Positions 34,444 to 42,745 of a stretch of 58,992 nt of DNA are shown piece after piece; positions within the stretch are counted from its first letter, which is position 1; every line of letters begins with the position of its first letter. The notes under the pieces are model-generated. The model made no database searches. It was not told the DNA's origin and saw only the letters and a program-made list of their open reading frames with translations. The stretch covers positions 1-58,992 of the forward strand of contig NZ_JACJQB010000021.1 of assembly GCF_014696385.1 (NCBI RefSeq), read 5' to 3'. Position numbers and translations under genes: made by a program. The DNA comes from Pseudanabaena mucicola FACHB-723 (GTDB taxonomy: Bacteria > Cyanobacteriota > Cyanobacteriia > Pseudanabaenales > Pseudanabaenaceae).

Positions 34444-35547
34444 ATGGTTGATACTGGTGTAAGAGTTAGAAAAGCAAAATTTCCAACAGGAAGTAGCCTA
34501 GCACTTGGTTTAGCGATCGGTTTAATAAGTTTAATTATTGGTGTTGATCTTGTCTTACATCCTAATATAAGTTCCAGTCTGCTACTGCCCTTTACCTTTG
34601 GGAGCGTGGCTGTCGCCATGTTGGGAACTTTTGCCGTGCCAGCCCTGCGTCGCCTGAAAGCAGGACAGATCATTCGCGAAGATGGGCCGCAAGCTCACCT
34701 CAAGAAACAAGGCACACCAACCATGGGGGGGATATTCATTGTACCCGTGGGTATTGTTCTGGGAATTATCTGGTCTGGCTTTGATGGCAAAGTAATTGCC
34801 TGTAGTTTACTAACTCTCTCATTTGGCTTTATCGGTTGGCTCGATGATTGGAAAATTTTGCGTCGTCATTCCAACAAAGGCTTATCTCCTCGCGCTAAGT
34901 TACTGTTGCAAACATTTTTTGCCGCCTGTTTTTGTGGTTGGCTTGTTTTAACCCAAGATTGGCAGTCGATTTCCTTGGTGAATTTGCCCCTAAAATTGGT
35001 AATCCCCTGTGGTTTATTGGCTTTTCCTCTATTTCTTTTTGTTTTTCTCGGTAGCAGTAACGCCACAAACCTTACTGATGGCTTAGATGGTTTAGCTGGT
35101 GGTACAGGTGCAATCGCCTTGTTTGGGATGTCTCTCTTACTATTTCCGAAAAACCCTGAATTAGCAATTTTCTGTATGTGCCTCAGTGGTAGCTATCTAG
35201 GATTCCTTTGGCATAATCGCTATCCTGCACGAGTATTTATGGGCGATACAGGTTCCCTTGCCTTGGGTGGTGCATTAGCCTCGACAGCGATCCTCGGTAA
35301 CTTACTTTGGGCTTTTGTAATTATTGGGGCAATCTTCATCTGGGAATCGATTTCTGTGATTGCACAGGTAGGCTATTACAAAGCCACTAAAGATGAAACT
35401 GGTATGGGCAAGCGTCTTTTCAAAATGGCTCCCTTTCACCACCATCTCGAACTCAGTGGTTGGCATGAGCTGCATGTCGTCAGATTCTTTTATCTCACAG
35501 GTGGTTTTCTGGTGGGCTTTGCAATTTTGATAAGTAAGCTTGCATAA
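34444..35547 (+). CDS. mraY: Phospho-N-acetylmuramoyl-pentapeptide transferase MraY
   Basis: Integral membrane enzyme that transfers phospho-MurNAc-pentapeptide to undecaprenyl phosphate, giving lipid I in peptidoglycan synthesis. The 367-residue protein has about ten membrane helices. Signature segments are DGPQAHLKKQGTPTMGG, the Asp-rich NLTDGLDGLAG and FMGDTGSLALGG that bind Mg2+, and KMAPFHHHLELSGW with the HHH motif near the C-terminus. GGAG stands just before the ATG (GAGGAGAGACAATG). It is alone rather than in a division-cell-wall cluster, as in other cyanobacteria. Confidence 0.97.
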   Translation: MVDTGVRVRKAKFPTGSSLALGLAIGLISLIIGVDLVLHPNISSSLLLPFTFGSVAVAMLGTFAVPALRRLKAGQIIREDGPQAHLKKQGTPTMGGIFIVPVGIVLGIIWSGFDGKVIACSLLTLSFGFIGWLDDWKILRRHSNKGLSPRAKLLLQTFFAACFCGWLVLTQDWQSISLVNLPLKLVIPCGLLAFPLFLFVFLGSSNATNLTDGLDGLAGGTGAIALFGMSLLLFPKNPELAIFCMCLSGSYLGFLWHNRYPARVFMGDTGSLALGGALASTAILGNLLWAFVIIGAIFIWESISVIAQVGYYKATKDETGMGKRLFKMAPFHHHLELSGWHELHVVRFFYLTGGFLVGFAILISKLA

Positions 35548-35565
35548 TCATACAAAAAGCGCTTT

Positions 35566-35590
35566 AAAAGCTCGGCTAAGCCGAGCTTTT
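35566..35590. terminator. Intrinsic terminator of mraY
   Basis: AAAAGCTCGGC (35566-35576) pairs with GCCGAGCTTTT (35580-35590) around TAA, followed by T-rich sequence. It also faces the convergent pentapeptide gene. Confidence 0.85.
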
Positions 35591-35599
35591 ATTTTGATT

Positions 35600-36130
35600 T
35601 TAGTCACATTCTAGGGAATCTCTGGTACTAATACCTGTTTTAGAATTGATACCTTTAGCTTTAGAGCATAGCCATTTGCGCTGTCCACCATCCATGATTG
35701 CGTCCGTGAAATCGGCTCCGTCAATGTTTACGAAATCAAAGGTACTGCGTAACAGGATTGCTTCGATTAAGAGAGCATCACTGAGATCGGCTTTGGCAAA
35801 ATCCGCTTGATCGAGCAATCCTCCTGAAAAGTCTGCCCCTTTGAGCTTGGCATTTCGCAAAATTGAGGCACTAAATACAGTTCCGCGCAGATCGGCATTT
35901 TCAAAAATTGCTCCTTCCATGTTGGCATTCGCAAATCCTGAACCAGTCAGCACTCTGCCTGAAAAATCTCTACCTTTTAACTGGGCATGACTAAAGGATA
36001 GAGTTTCGGCTGCGGCGTTGAGGGGATTGCTGCATAAACAGGTCAGGCTGATCAAGATTGCGATCGCAAAGATGTAACAGATTCGCAGATAGGAAAATAA
36101 TTTTAAAAATGGCATAGGGATCATACGCAA
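35600..36130 (-). CDS. Exported pentapeptide-repeat protein, probably thylakoid lumenal
   Basis: A 176-residue protein with a signal peptide ending near NAAAETL (about residue 42) and a quadrilateral beta-helix made of A(D/N)LxX repeats: FENADLRGTVFSASILRNAK, LKGADFSGGLLDQADFAKADLSDALL. The ending WLCSKAKGINSKTGISTRDSLECD with two Cys is shared with lumenal pentapeptide proteins of cyanobacteria and plants. Their function is not settled; some are linked to photosynthetic complexes. Starts at Met3 or Met6 (36124, 36115) are possible as well. Confidence 0.85.
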   Translation of the reverse strand: MRMIPMPFLKLFSYLRICYIFAIAILISLTCLCSNPLNAAAETLSFSHAQLKGRDFSGRVLTGSGFANANMEGAIFENADLRGTVFSASILRNAKLKGADFSGGLLDQADFAKADLSDALLIEAILLRSTFDFVNIDGADFTDAIMDGGQRKWLCSKAKGINSKTGISTRDSLECD

Positions 36131-36159
36131 AGATCATGCCTTTATCTTATCTGGTCTAC

Positions 36160-36194
36160 ACAAGAAGAGCCTCGCATTGCGAGGCTCTTCTTGT
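36160..36194. terminator. Perfect 16-bp stem-loop after psaI
   Basis: ACAAGAAGAGCCTCGC (36160-36175) pairs with 36179-36194 around ATT. It lies downstream of psaI on the minus strand, 85 bases from its stop, and is the likely end of the psaL-psaI transcript. Confidence 0.75.
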
Positions 36195-36278
36195 AATGTA
36201 ATAAAAATAAGATAGGGAGGCCGATTTAAAAAAATTGGAGATTATGGCTATGAATAGCCTAGTTTCCCAATTGACAGA

Positions 36279-36389
36279 CTAGTTCTCGATGTAGTTGAGA
36301 AGTAGCCCCATGGTGGCGATCGGGAGTATTACACCAACAAGAGGTACGAAGATGAAAGAAACGTAGTAATGTGCGTAGTATCCAGTCAT
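36279..36389 (-). CDS. psaI: Photosystem I subunit VIII (PsaI)
   Basis: A 36-residue single-helix thylakoid protein, below the usual size cut for gene finding. The helix YYVSFIFVPLVGVILPIAT is followed by MGLLLNYIEN, matching the PsaI ending (MGLLFLYIE). PsaI helps PsaL bind and supports trimer formation of photosystem I. AAGGAA lies 10 bases before the ATG (complement of 36387-36389). It is 101 bases downstream of psaL on the same strand, the usual psaL-psaI pairing. Confidence 0.93.
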   Translation of the reverse strand: MTGYYAHYYVSFIFVPLVGVILPIATMGLLLNYIEN

Positions 36390-36490
36390 GGTCGTGGTTT
36401 TCCTTGAAAAAGCTATAAGTTATTGACGGATTTGATTTGGCTGAAATTAATGTTAGTAGCTGCTGCGGTTAGCAACACCAAGATCATCAA

Positions 36491-36964
36491 TTAAGACCAA
36501 AGTAAACCAAGGAATTTTTGGAATGGCTCTAGATAGTTGAGGAAGTATGCAAATGCAGCACCACCAGCACCACCAAGCAAGAAGCTGCTCGCAAATTCGC
36601 TCCAACCAGCAGGTGTACCCAATTCAGCAGGTGCTTCCACCGCAGAGCTAGACTGCAAGTTAGTTACGGTTTGACCATGCAAAGATAAACCAAGAGTCAA
36701 CAGGACTACAGCGGCGATAGTTGCCAACAAACCAGCGAGGCTAGCCAATTCTGTATTTCTGAGAGGTCCTAGCAATGCGAAAGGTCCGTAAATGAAGTAG
36801 CCATGCGCCATGCCGATTTCGAGGCCACGACGGCTAGGGGACAAGCCTGCACGGTAAGCGGGAAGGTTACCGATAAAAGCTTTAACGATCGCAGAATCGC
36901 TAACGGGTGTAGACAAATTCCCTAATTGGGGATCGTTCTTGAAAGGTTTTACAAAATCTGTCAT
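36491..36964 (-). CDS. psaL: Photosystem I reaction centre subunit XI (PsaL)
   Basis: A 157-residue thylakoid membrane protein at the centre of photosystem I trimers or tetramers. The N-terminal KPFKNDPQLGNLSTPVSDSAIVKAFIGNLPAYR is the typical stromal part. Two or three helices follow: about 66-90 and 117-150, with RRGLEIGMAHGYFIYGPFALLGPLR and GGAGGAAFAYFLNYL. Length is close to the cyanobacterial norm. psaI follows directly, so they are probably one transcript, and expression should be high and light regulated. Confidence 0.97.
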   Translation of the reverse strand: MTDFVKPFKNDPQLGNLSTPVSDSAIVKAFIGNLPAYRAGLSPSRRGLEIGMAHGYFIYGPFALLGPLRNTELASLAGLLATIAAVVLLTLGLSLHGQTVTNLQSSSAVEAPAELGTPAGWSEFASSFLLGGAGGAAFAYFLNYLEPFQKFLGLLWS

Positions 36965-37100
36965 AAGTCTTTATTAATTTAAAGATTGCAGGGAGAATTT
37001 TGTCTTCATTTTAGGGAATAAGCGCGGATGTCACTGCATAAAGAGGAATTATCTTTAGAAAACTTCACAACTGACACAAAGACATCGGTTGGATTACGCC

Positions 37101-37139
37101 AGAGAAATTTTTACAAGCGGCGCTTGTAAAAATTTCTCT
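37101..37139. terminator. Long palindrome between psaL and nth
   Basis: AGAGAAATTTTTACAAGCG (37101-37119) and its complement (37121-37139) meet around a single G; in practice a 17-bp stem with a five-base loop. It follows the nth stop on the minus strand. Confidence 0.7.
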
Positions 37140-37145
37140 AATTTA

Positions 37146-37802
37146 TTAGGTTTTGGGCGCTGAAGGACATAAATCAGCGAGATCGCAGCGATCGCAGGCA
37201 GGTTTACGGGCATTACAAACTGCTCTGCCATGATAAATAATCCGAATTGACCAGTTTTCCCAATCGCGTTGGGGCAAGAGGGACATTAAATCTCGCTCAA
37301 CCTTGAGTGGCTCATCAAATTTGGTGAGTCCCAAGCGTTTGGTCAGGCGCTTAACATGGGTATCCACGGTCACCCCTGCATTGATCCCATAAGCGTGGGC
37401 AAGTACCACATTGGCAGTTTTGCGAGCTACACCCGGCAACTTGAGTAGACTGTCCATGGTGTTGGGGACTTTGCCATCAAAGTCACGCATGATCATTTCA
37501 CAGGCTCCGCGAATATTTTTGGCTTTATTGCGATAAAAGCCTGTGGAATGCACTAACTCCATCAGTTCATCAAGATCGGCATTTGCCATGGCGATCGCAT
37601 CGGGAAATCTGGCAAATAATTTTGGGGTGACCATATTCACCCGTTCATCGGTACATTGTGCTGAGAGGATCACCGCCACCAATAACTGCACAGGGGTTTC
37701 GTAATCAAGGGAGCAGACAGCATCTGGGTAAAGACGTTTGAGGCGAATCAGGATTTCGTTAGCTCTTACTTTTTTAGACGAACGTTTGGTGATAATTCCC
37801 AT
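37146..37802 (-). CDS. nth: Endonuclease III
   Basis: DNA glycosylase/AP-lyase that removes oxidised pyrimidines in base-excision repair. The 218-residue chain has the helix-hairpin-helix LLKLPGVARKTANVVL with the catalytic Lys, the catalytic Asp in GVTVDTHVKRL, and the iron-sulfur motif C-x6-C-x2-C-x5-C (CNARKPACDRCDLADLC) near the C-terminus. N-terminal VILSAQCTDERVN is also typical. It lies 96 bases downstream of lptC on the same strand and may share its transcript. Confidence 0.96.
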   Translation of the reverse strand: MGIITKRSSKKVRANEILIRLKRLYPDAVCSLDYETPVQLLVAVILSAQCTDERVNMVTPKLFARFPDAIAMANADLDELMELVHSTGFYRNKAKNIRGACEMIMRDFDGKVPNTMDSLLKLPGVARKTANVVLAHAYGINAGVTVDTHVKRLTKRLGLTKFDEPLKVERDLMSLLPQRDWENWSIRIIYHGRAVCNARKPACDRCDLADLCPSAPKT

Positions 37803-37898
37803 GGGTAGCGGCAGAAACCGATGATTCGCAATTGTTAATCAACTATAGCAAAACATGAAATTAGTGGCGGCGCGATGCGCCACCACCAACTTTAGACT

Positions 37899-39056
37899 TT
37901 AGGGACTCAGAGTGGAAAAAACATCTGTACCTGTGACGGTAATTGTCTGTTGCTCAAGGTTTGCCACAGCGCGATCGCCGCTAACATTCAAGCTTTTATC
38001 AGGTTGTTGATATCTGATATTGCCCTCAGCCGTAATCGTCTTGGTGGGAATCAGCCATTCCACCCGATCGGCGCTGACTACTCCCTGTGTCGAGCTAAAG
38101 CTAGCCAACACTTCTCCCGTCAGATTAATTTGCTCTTTTTCGAGTTGAGCCTCTCCTTTGGAAGCGGTGACAACAATACCGCGACTTTTGCTTGTACCTG
38201 TGAAGCTAGATGGCAAAGTTACGACCTGTTTCTCAAGATTCCAGATTGCTTGGGATGTGTCAATTTCTAGATCAAGCTTAGGATCTTTGGCTTGAATATC
38301 ACCCGTAAATGTGACTTCTTTTTTATCGATATTCCAGTCACCACGCTGGGCATTAAGCTGTAATTTGTCTTTGACTTGAATTACCTCAATTTCTGCCTCA
38401 GTGAACACACGACTATTTTTAGCATCCCAAGTCACCTTTTCACTTTTCATCTCCACGGGTGGTTCTACCGCATTAACGACAACTCCTTTTTCGAGACTAT
38501 AGATATTGTTGCTAGGTTTGGCTGTCATCTCTGCGCCCCGCATCGTGAGTTTGTCATCAGGCTTGTTGATCACAATGTTACCTGTGGCTTTGAGCAGATC
38601 CTCCTCCGATTTCCAGACCATACGATCCGCCTTGAGATCAATTTTTTCTTGAACTGCGATCGCATCGATATTGCCCTGTAATGAAATTTCTTTGGTGCTT
38701 TGATCGATCGTTCCGCGATCGCCTGTGGCTTCCATCAGCAAATCCCCATCACGATAAAACTTACCCTTAACCACTTCAATATCGGCAATTTTACGATCTT
38801 CACGATAGTTAGCATTCTCCGCCGTAATTTCCCAGAGTAGTTTGCCATTGACATCAAACTCAGTGAGGGTAATATTTTGGAGATTAGAACCTGCGGTGGT
38901 AGCTGTTTTATTGAGAGTAGTAATTTCAGGGCGCAAAAATATAAACCATCCGAGCGCAAACATTAGCACTGTTGCCACAAAGAGGATGATAAACAGGCGC
39001 AGATTTCGGCGGCTAAATAGTTGCATGATGCTCTTCGATGACTTGTTCTCTAACAC
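37899..39056 (-). CDS. LptC-like lipopolysaccharide transport protein
   Basis: A 385-residue periplasmic protein with an N-terminal membrane anchor (LRLFIILFVATVLMFALGWFI, residues about 20-40) and a long run of beta strands, LptC/OstA jelly-roll repeats (for example LTEFDVNGKLLWEITAENANYRED, then GTIDQSTKEISLQGN). It is about twice the length of Escherichia coli LptC, as is usual in cyanobacteria. It would guide lipopolysaccharide from the inner-membrane ABC transporter to the outer membrane. It starts 5 bases after the dus stop, so the genes form an operon. An internal Met at 39026 is an alternative start. Confidence 0.85.
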   Translation of the reverse strand: MLENKSSKSIMQLFSRRNLRLFIILFVATVLMFALGWFIFLRPEITTLNKTATTAGSNLQNITLTEFDVNGKLLWEITAENANYREDRKIADIEVVKGKFYRDGDLLMEATGDRGTIDQSTKEISLQGNIDAIAVQEKIDLKADRMVWKSEEDLLKATGNIVINKPDDKLTMRGAEMTAKPSNNIYSLEKGVVVNAVEPPVEMKSEKVTWDAKNSRVFTEAEIEVIQVKDKLQLNAQRGDWNIDKKEVTFTGDIQAKDPKLDLEIDTSQAIWNLEKQVVTLPSSFTGTSKSRGIVVTASKGEAQLEKEQINLTGEVLASFSSTQGVVSADRVEWLIPTKTITAEGNIRYQQPDKSLNVSGDRAVANLEQQTITVTGTDVFSTLSP

Positions 39057-39061
39057 AGATA

Positions 39062-40141
39062 TTATTGCTGCATGGCAATCATTTCTGCCATATCTTCAGG
39101 CGAGATTGGCTGCATACAATTTTGGGATTGATATTCGGCAATTTGCGCGATCGCAAAATCTAGGCAATCAAAACCATCCTGCACGGACTCAATCCGACAG
39201 AGGCGATCGCGTAGAGCCGCCGCCCCCATAAATCCCTTGGCATACCAAGTCATATGTTTACGAGACTGCCGAATGCCGCGGATACCTTTGTAGTCCCAGA
39301 GTCCTTGTAAATGTTCCTTGGCAACCTGCAAACATTCAATCGGTGATGGCTTGGGTAAATATTCACCCGTTTGTAAAAAATGATCAACTTGCCCCACTAA
39401 AAACGGATAGCCCAACGTCCCCCGTGAACACATTACTCCATCTGCGCCTGTCTCCTCTAAGCAAGCAACTGCTGCCTCGACCGAGAAAATATCACCATTG
39501 GCAATTACAGGAATCGTCAGCACCTCTTTGACTTTACGAATCCACTCCCACTTAGCATTACCCGTGTAGCCTTGCGATCGCGTTCTGGCATGGACAGTGA
39601 TCATCTTTGCTCCAGCGTCCTCCATACGCTTGGCAAAGTCCAAGATCGTGATTTCGGCATCATCCCAGCCGATGCGCGTCTTGACTGTCACAGGAATATC
39701 CACCGCATCCACCACCGATCGCACAATTTGGGCGGCGAGTTCAGGTTGGCGCAATAGCGATGAGCCGCCACCTTTTTTGGTAATTTTGTTAACGGGACAA
39801 CCCATATTGATATCAACAGTATCCGCGCCCTCGATTGCCGCCTTTTGGGCTGCCTCCGCAAGGAAATCGGGACGACAATCAAACAGTTGGATGCTGATCG
39901 GTGTTTCATGACGATCGATCTCCATCAGTTTTGGTAATGCTTTCATATGATGTAGATCGGTCGCGCTGATCATCTCTGTATAGAGCATGGAGTGAGGAGC
40001 ATAGCGGCGCACTAACCGCCTAAACACAAGATCGGTTACTCCCGACAATGGCGATTGAAACACCCGACTTTTGACTGTGACATTGCCAATGGTGAGCGGT
40101 TCGGTGAGGTGTGCTAGGAGTTTTGAGGGGTTGGCGACCAT
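39062..40141 (-). CDS. tRNA-dihydrouridine synthase (DusB type)
   Basis: FMN-dependent enzyme that reduces uridine to dihydrouridine in tRNA. The 359-residue chain has the TIM-barrel motifs QSPLSGVTDLVFRRLVRRY, DINMGCPVNKITKKGGGSSLL with the catalytic Cys, VTVKTRIGWDDAE, HARTRSQGYTGNAKW and VIANGDIFSVE, GADGVMCSRGTLGYPFL. The C-terminal helical domain is complete. The ATG at 40141 gives a standard start. The subfamily (DusB rather than DusA/C) is judged by the NMGCPVxKI motif and length. lptC follows in the same operon. Confidence 0.93.
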   Translation of the reverse strand: MVANPSKLLAHLTEPLTIGNVTVKSRVFQSPLSGVTDLVFRRLVRRYAPHSMLYTEMISATDLHHMKALPKLMEIDRHETPISIQLFDCRPDFLAEAAQKAAIEGADTVDINMGCPVNKITKKGGGSSLLRQPELAAQIVRSVVDAVDIPVTVKTRIGWDDAEITILDFAKRMEDAGAKMITVHARTRSQGYTGNAKWEWIRKVKEVLTIPVIANGDIFSVEAAVACLEETGADGVMCSRGTLGYPFLVGQVDHFLQTGEYLPKPSPIECLQVAKEHLQGLWDYKGIRGIRQSRKHMTWYAKGFMGAAALRDRLCRIESVQDGFDCLDFAIAQIAEYQSQNCMQPISPEDMAEMIAMQQ

Positions 40142-40322
40142 GGCTCTAAATTTTTGCTCTGAAAATTTGCTCTGAAAATTTGCTTTTAGGGGCGCTATAT
40201 ATATAAAGGTATATACAACGGTATAGTAGTTTTAATATTTTTTGTGGTTCTTCGGCTGCGAGCGATCGCATTCACGTTAATAAAAACCCATTAACACAAC
40301 TAAAAAATTAAGGAGAAAAAAT
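40142..40322 (+). promoter_or_regulatory. Leader of prk with direct repeats and strong ribosome site
   Basis: TTTGCTCTGAAAA is repeated in tandem near 40153-40180. GGTATATAC and GGTATAG lie near 40208-40224. AGGAG (40311-40315) stands 7 bases before the TTG start of prk and fixes that start. No CbbR operator could be recognised. Confidence 0.6.
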
Positions 40323-41225
40323 TTGTCTAAGAAACATCCAGTTATTGCAGTCACAGGTTCATCGGGTGCGGGGACTAGCACTGTTAAAAGGGCTTTTGAG
40401 CATATCTTTTTGATGGAAAAAATCAAGGCAGCGATCATCGAAGGCGATAGCTACCACAAATACAACCGCGCCGAAATGCGAGCCATGATGAAAGAGGCAT
40501 CTGAGCAAGGACGCAACTTGAGTCACTTCGGCTTAGAGGCAAATGTTTTAGATAAGTTGGAAGCACTCTTCCGTGAATATGGCGAAACAGGTAGTGGGCA
40601 AAGACGTTACTATTTGCACAGCCCCGAAGAAGCGGAGTACCACAATGGCCGCTTAGGAACAAGTAACCAACCTGGTGAATTTACCCCTTGGGAAAGCATT
40701 GAGTCTGGAACCGACATGCTATTTTACGAAGGTTTGCATGGTGCGGTTGTGAATAAGGATATTAACCTTGCGCAATATGCCGATCTATTGGTGGGTGTAG
40801 TTCCTATTGTGAACTTGGAATGGATTCAAAAAATTCACCGTGATAATGCTGAGCGTGGCTACAGCGCTGAAGCAATTGTGGATACCATTTTGCGTCGGAT
40901 GCCTGACTATGTAAATTACATCACGCCTCAGTTCTCTAATACGCATATCAATTTTCAGCGCGTTCCTACCGTTGATACTTCCAATCCTTTCATTGCTCGT
41001 GATATTCCTACCCTTGATGAAAGCTTTGTAATCATTCATACCAACCGTTGCTTCCATGAGAAGTTCCACATTGATTTCCCATACTTGCTAAGTATGATCA
41101 ATGGTTCCTTTATGTCTCGCCACACTACTTTAGTTGTCCCTGGTGGCAAAATGGGCTTTGCAATGGAATTGATTCTGCAACCACTCATTGACTCGATGCT
41201 AGTTGAATCGAACAAGTTGCGATAA
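40323..41225 (+). CDS. prk: Phosphoribulokinase, proteobacterial class I type
   Basis: Phosphorylates ribulose-5-phosphate to ribulose-1,5-bisphosphate, the CO2 acceptor. The 300-residue sequence matches the octameric class I enzyme of proteobacteria: P-loop VTGSSGAGTSTVKR, IEGDSYHKYNRAEM, FTPWE, DMLFYEGLHGAVV, VGVVPIVNLEWIQKIHRD, RRMPDYVNYI and FQRVPTVDTSNPFIARDIPT. Standard cyanobacterial PRK is a longer class II protein whose N-terminal cysteine pair is redox-regulated with CP12; those cysteines are absent here. The start is TTG with AGGAG upstream. Ends at a classic terminator. This may be a second, transferred prk. Confidence 0.93.
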   Translation: MSKKHPVIAVTGSSGAGTSTVKRAFEHIFLMEKIKAAIIEGDSYHKYNRAEMRAMMKEASEQGRNLSHFGLEANVLDKLEALFREYGETGSGQRRYYLHSPEEAEYHNGRLGTSNQPGEFTPWESIESGTDMLFYEGLHGAVVNKDINLAQYADLLVGVVPIVNLEWIQKIHRDNAERGYSAEAIVDTILRRMPDYVNYITPQFSNTHINFQRVPTVDTSNPFIARDIPTLDESFVIIHTNRCFHEKFHIDFPYLLSMINGSFMSRHTTLVVPGGKMGFAMELILQPLIDSMLVESNKLR

Positions 41226-41230
41226 TCATT

Positions 41231-41257
41231 AAAAAAGGGCGCTTAGCGCCCTTTTTT
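41231..41257. terminator. Intrinsic terminator of prk
   Basis: AAAAAAGGGCGC (41231-41242) pairs with GCGCCCTTTTTT (41246-41257) around TTA. The run of T makes it a standard terminator, usable also for the convergent glycosyltransferase. Confidence 0.9.
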
Positions 41258-41258
41258 G

Positions 41259-42407
41259 TTAGCGATCGCACCAAGATTGTTGGACAAACTTCAAAAATTC
41301 TGCTTGAAATCTCTCGGTGGAGAAGCGCAGGGCATTTTCGCGACAGGCGATTGGGGTAATGCGATCGCAATTTGTCTCAAACTCAATCACGGCATTGCAA
41401 ATACTGGAAACTGTTTGCTCTGTAAAAAAGACACCCGTGGGTTGAGCGTGATCTAAACCATGAACTGACTCGCATACACCACCTCGACCATAGGCAATTA
41501 CAGGTGTACCGCAGGCTTGAGCCTCAACGGGCGTAATCCCAAAATCCTCTTCTGCGGCAAATACAAAGGCTTTAGCATTTTGCATATACTGCCGTAGTTG
41601 TTCAGGAGCAAGATGTCCTAAAAATTGGATATTGCTGGCGGCTTTATCTCTGATTTTTGCCATTTGTTCGCCATCACCAATCACAATCAATTTGCGATCG
41701 CGCATTTGCGAAAAAGCTTCCACAATTAAATCGATGCGTTTGTAGGGAACTAGTCGCGATGCAGTGAGATAAAAATCCTGCTTTTGTTCGCAAAGTTGAT
41801 AATTGTGTAAATCTACGGGCGGATAAATCACCGTTGCCGAGCGTCGATAAGCCTTCTGAATCCGACGGGCAATAAATTGGGAATTCGCAATAAATAGATC
41901 AACCCCATGTGCTGTGCGCGTATCCCATATTCTGATTTTGTGCAAAATCCACCGTGCAATCCAGCTTTTCAATCCTTGTTCTAAATTTGATTCCTTTAGA
42001 TATTGGTGCTGCAAATCCCACGCATAGCGAATCGGGGAATGGACATAGGAAATATGTAATTGATGTGGTGAAGTTAACACGCCTTTAGCAACGGCATGGG
42101 CACTAGAAATAATCAGGTCATAGGCTGATAGATCGAGCTGCTCGATGGCGATGGGCATAAGTGGCAAATACTGCCGAAACTTGGTTTTCGCAAAGGGTAA
42201 TTTTTGGATAAAAGTAGTGGTTACTTTTTTATTTTGGATAAATCCGCGCTGTGAATCCTCCAAAAAATCTACCACCGCAAACAGATCGGCATGGGGAAAT
42301 AAATTTAAGATCTGCTCCACTACCCGCTCTGAACCTGCGTAGTTCACAAACCATTCGTGGACGATCGCAATTCGTAATTTCTCTGGTTTAATTTCTCGAT
42401 CTGACAT
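41259..42407 (-). CDS. GT4-family glycosyltransferase
   Basis: A 382-residue GT-B enzyme of the family-4 type. The N-terminal IAIVHEWFVNYAGSERVVEQI is the acceptor-domain start. The C-terminal donor domain has ASRLVPYKRIDLIVEAF, LIVIGDGEQMAKIRDKA and the EDFGITPVEAQACGTPVIAYGRGG motif, with the E-x7-E pattern contacting the nucleotide sugar. This variant is common in cyanobacterial clusters for surface polysaccharide. It probably transfers mannose or a similar sugar; acceptor not known. No other polysaccharide gene is adjacent. It converges on prk, sharing the terminator. Confidence 0.9.
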   Translation of the reverse strand: MSDREIKPEKLRIAIVHEWFVNYAGSERVVEQILNLFPHADLFAVVDFLEDSQRGFIQNKKVTTTFIQKLPFAKTKFRQYLPLMPIAIEQLDLSAYDLIISSAHAVAKGVLTSPHQLHISYVHSPIRYAWDLQHQYLKESNLEQGLKSWIARWILHKIRIWDTRTAHGVDLFIANSQFIARRIQKAYRRSATVIYPPVDLHNYQLCEQKQDFYLTASRLVPYKRIDLIVEAFSQMRDRKLIVIGDGEQMAKIRDKAASNIQFLGHLAPEQLRQYMQNAKAFVFAAEEDFGITPVEAQACGTPVIAYGRGGVCESVHGLDHAQPTGVFFTEQTVSSICNAVIEFETNCDRITPIACRENALRFSTERFQAEFLKFVQQSWCDR

Positions 42408-42745
42408 AATTACTTAATCAACTGCCTGCATTATCGCCATTCTTGGGAAAAACCCAAAAGAGAGTTGCGGCGCGAAGCGCCGCAACTCTCTTTTGGGTTT
42501 TGACACATCTTTAAATTTTTATGGCTAGAATAGCAGCGTTGAACTCCCAAAAACATTGCCGATATCTCTAAATGTCGCGACAGGTTGTAAATAAATTTTG
42601 CGTCTGGTGTGTTTTTCCCTTACTAAAAATTAGTAATTTTTTGCATAAACATTGTATATAGGTTAAGAAGGTATTTAATAAGCGCTTGATTTTGCTTGTT
42701 GATATTTGCTAACTGTTTTGATTACCGCGAGCCTTGCAGGTCAAT
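42408..42745. other. Divergent promoter region between GT4 gene and topA
   Basis: About 340 bases without a gene. It contains the REP-like palindrome 42449-42501 and AT-rich promoter-like DNA before topA (for example TTGCATAAACATTGTATATA near 42640). Nothing else was recognised. Confidence 0.5.
42449..42501. repeat. REP-like palindrome, 25-bp perfect arms
   Basis: Arm 42449-42473 and complement 42477-42501 enclose GAA. The core AGTTGCGGCGC / GCGCCGCAACT lies inside AAAACCCAAAAGAG / CTCTTTTGGGTTTT. Same family as 19025 and 47660. Confidence 0.75.

Noticed and set aside
40323-41225. Calling this gene uridine kinase
   Set aside because: The IEGDSYHKYNR, VNLEWIQKIHRD and VPTVDTSNPFIARDIPT segments are specific to class I phosphoribulokinase.
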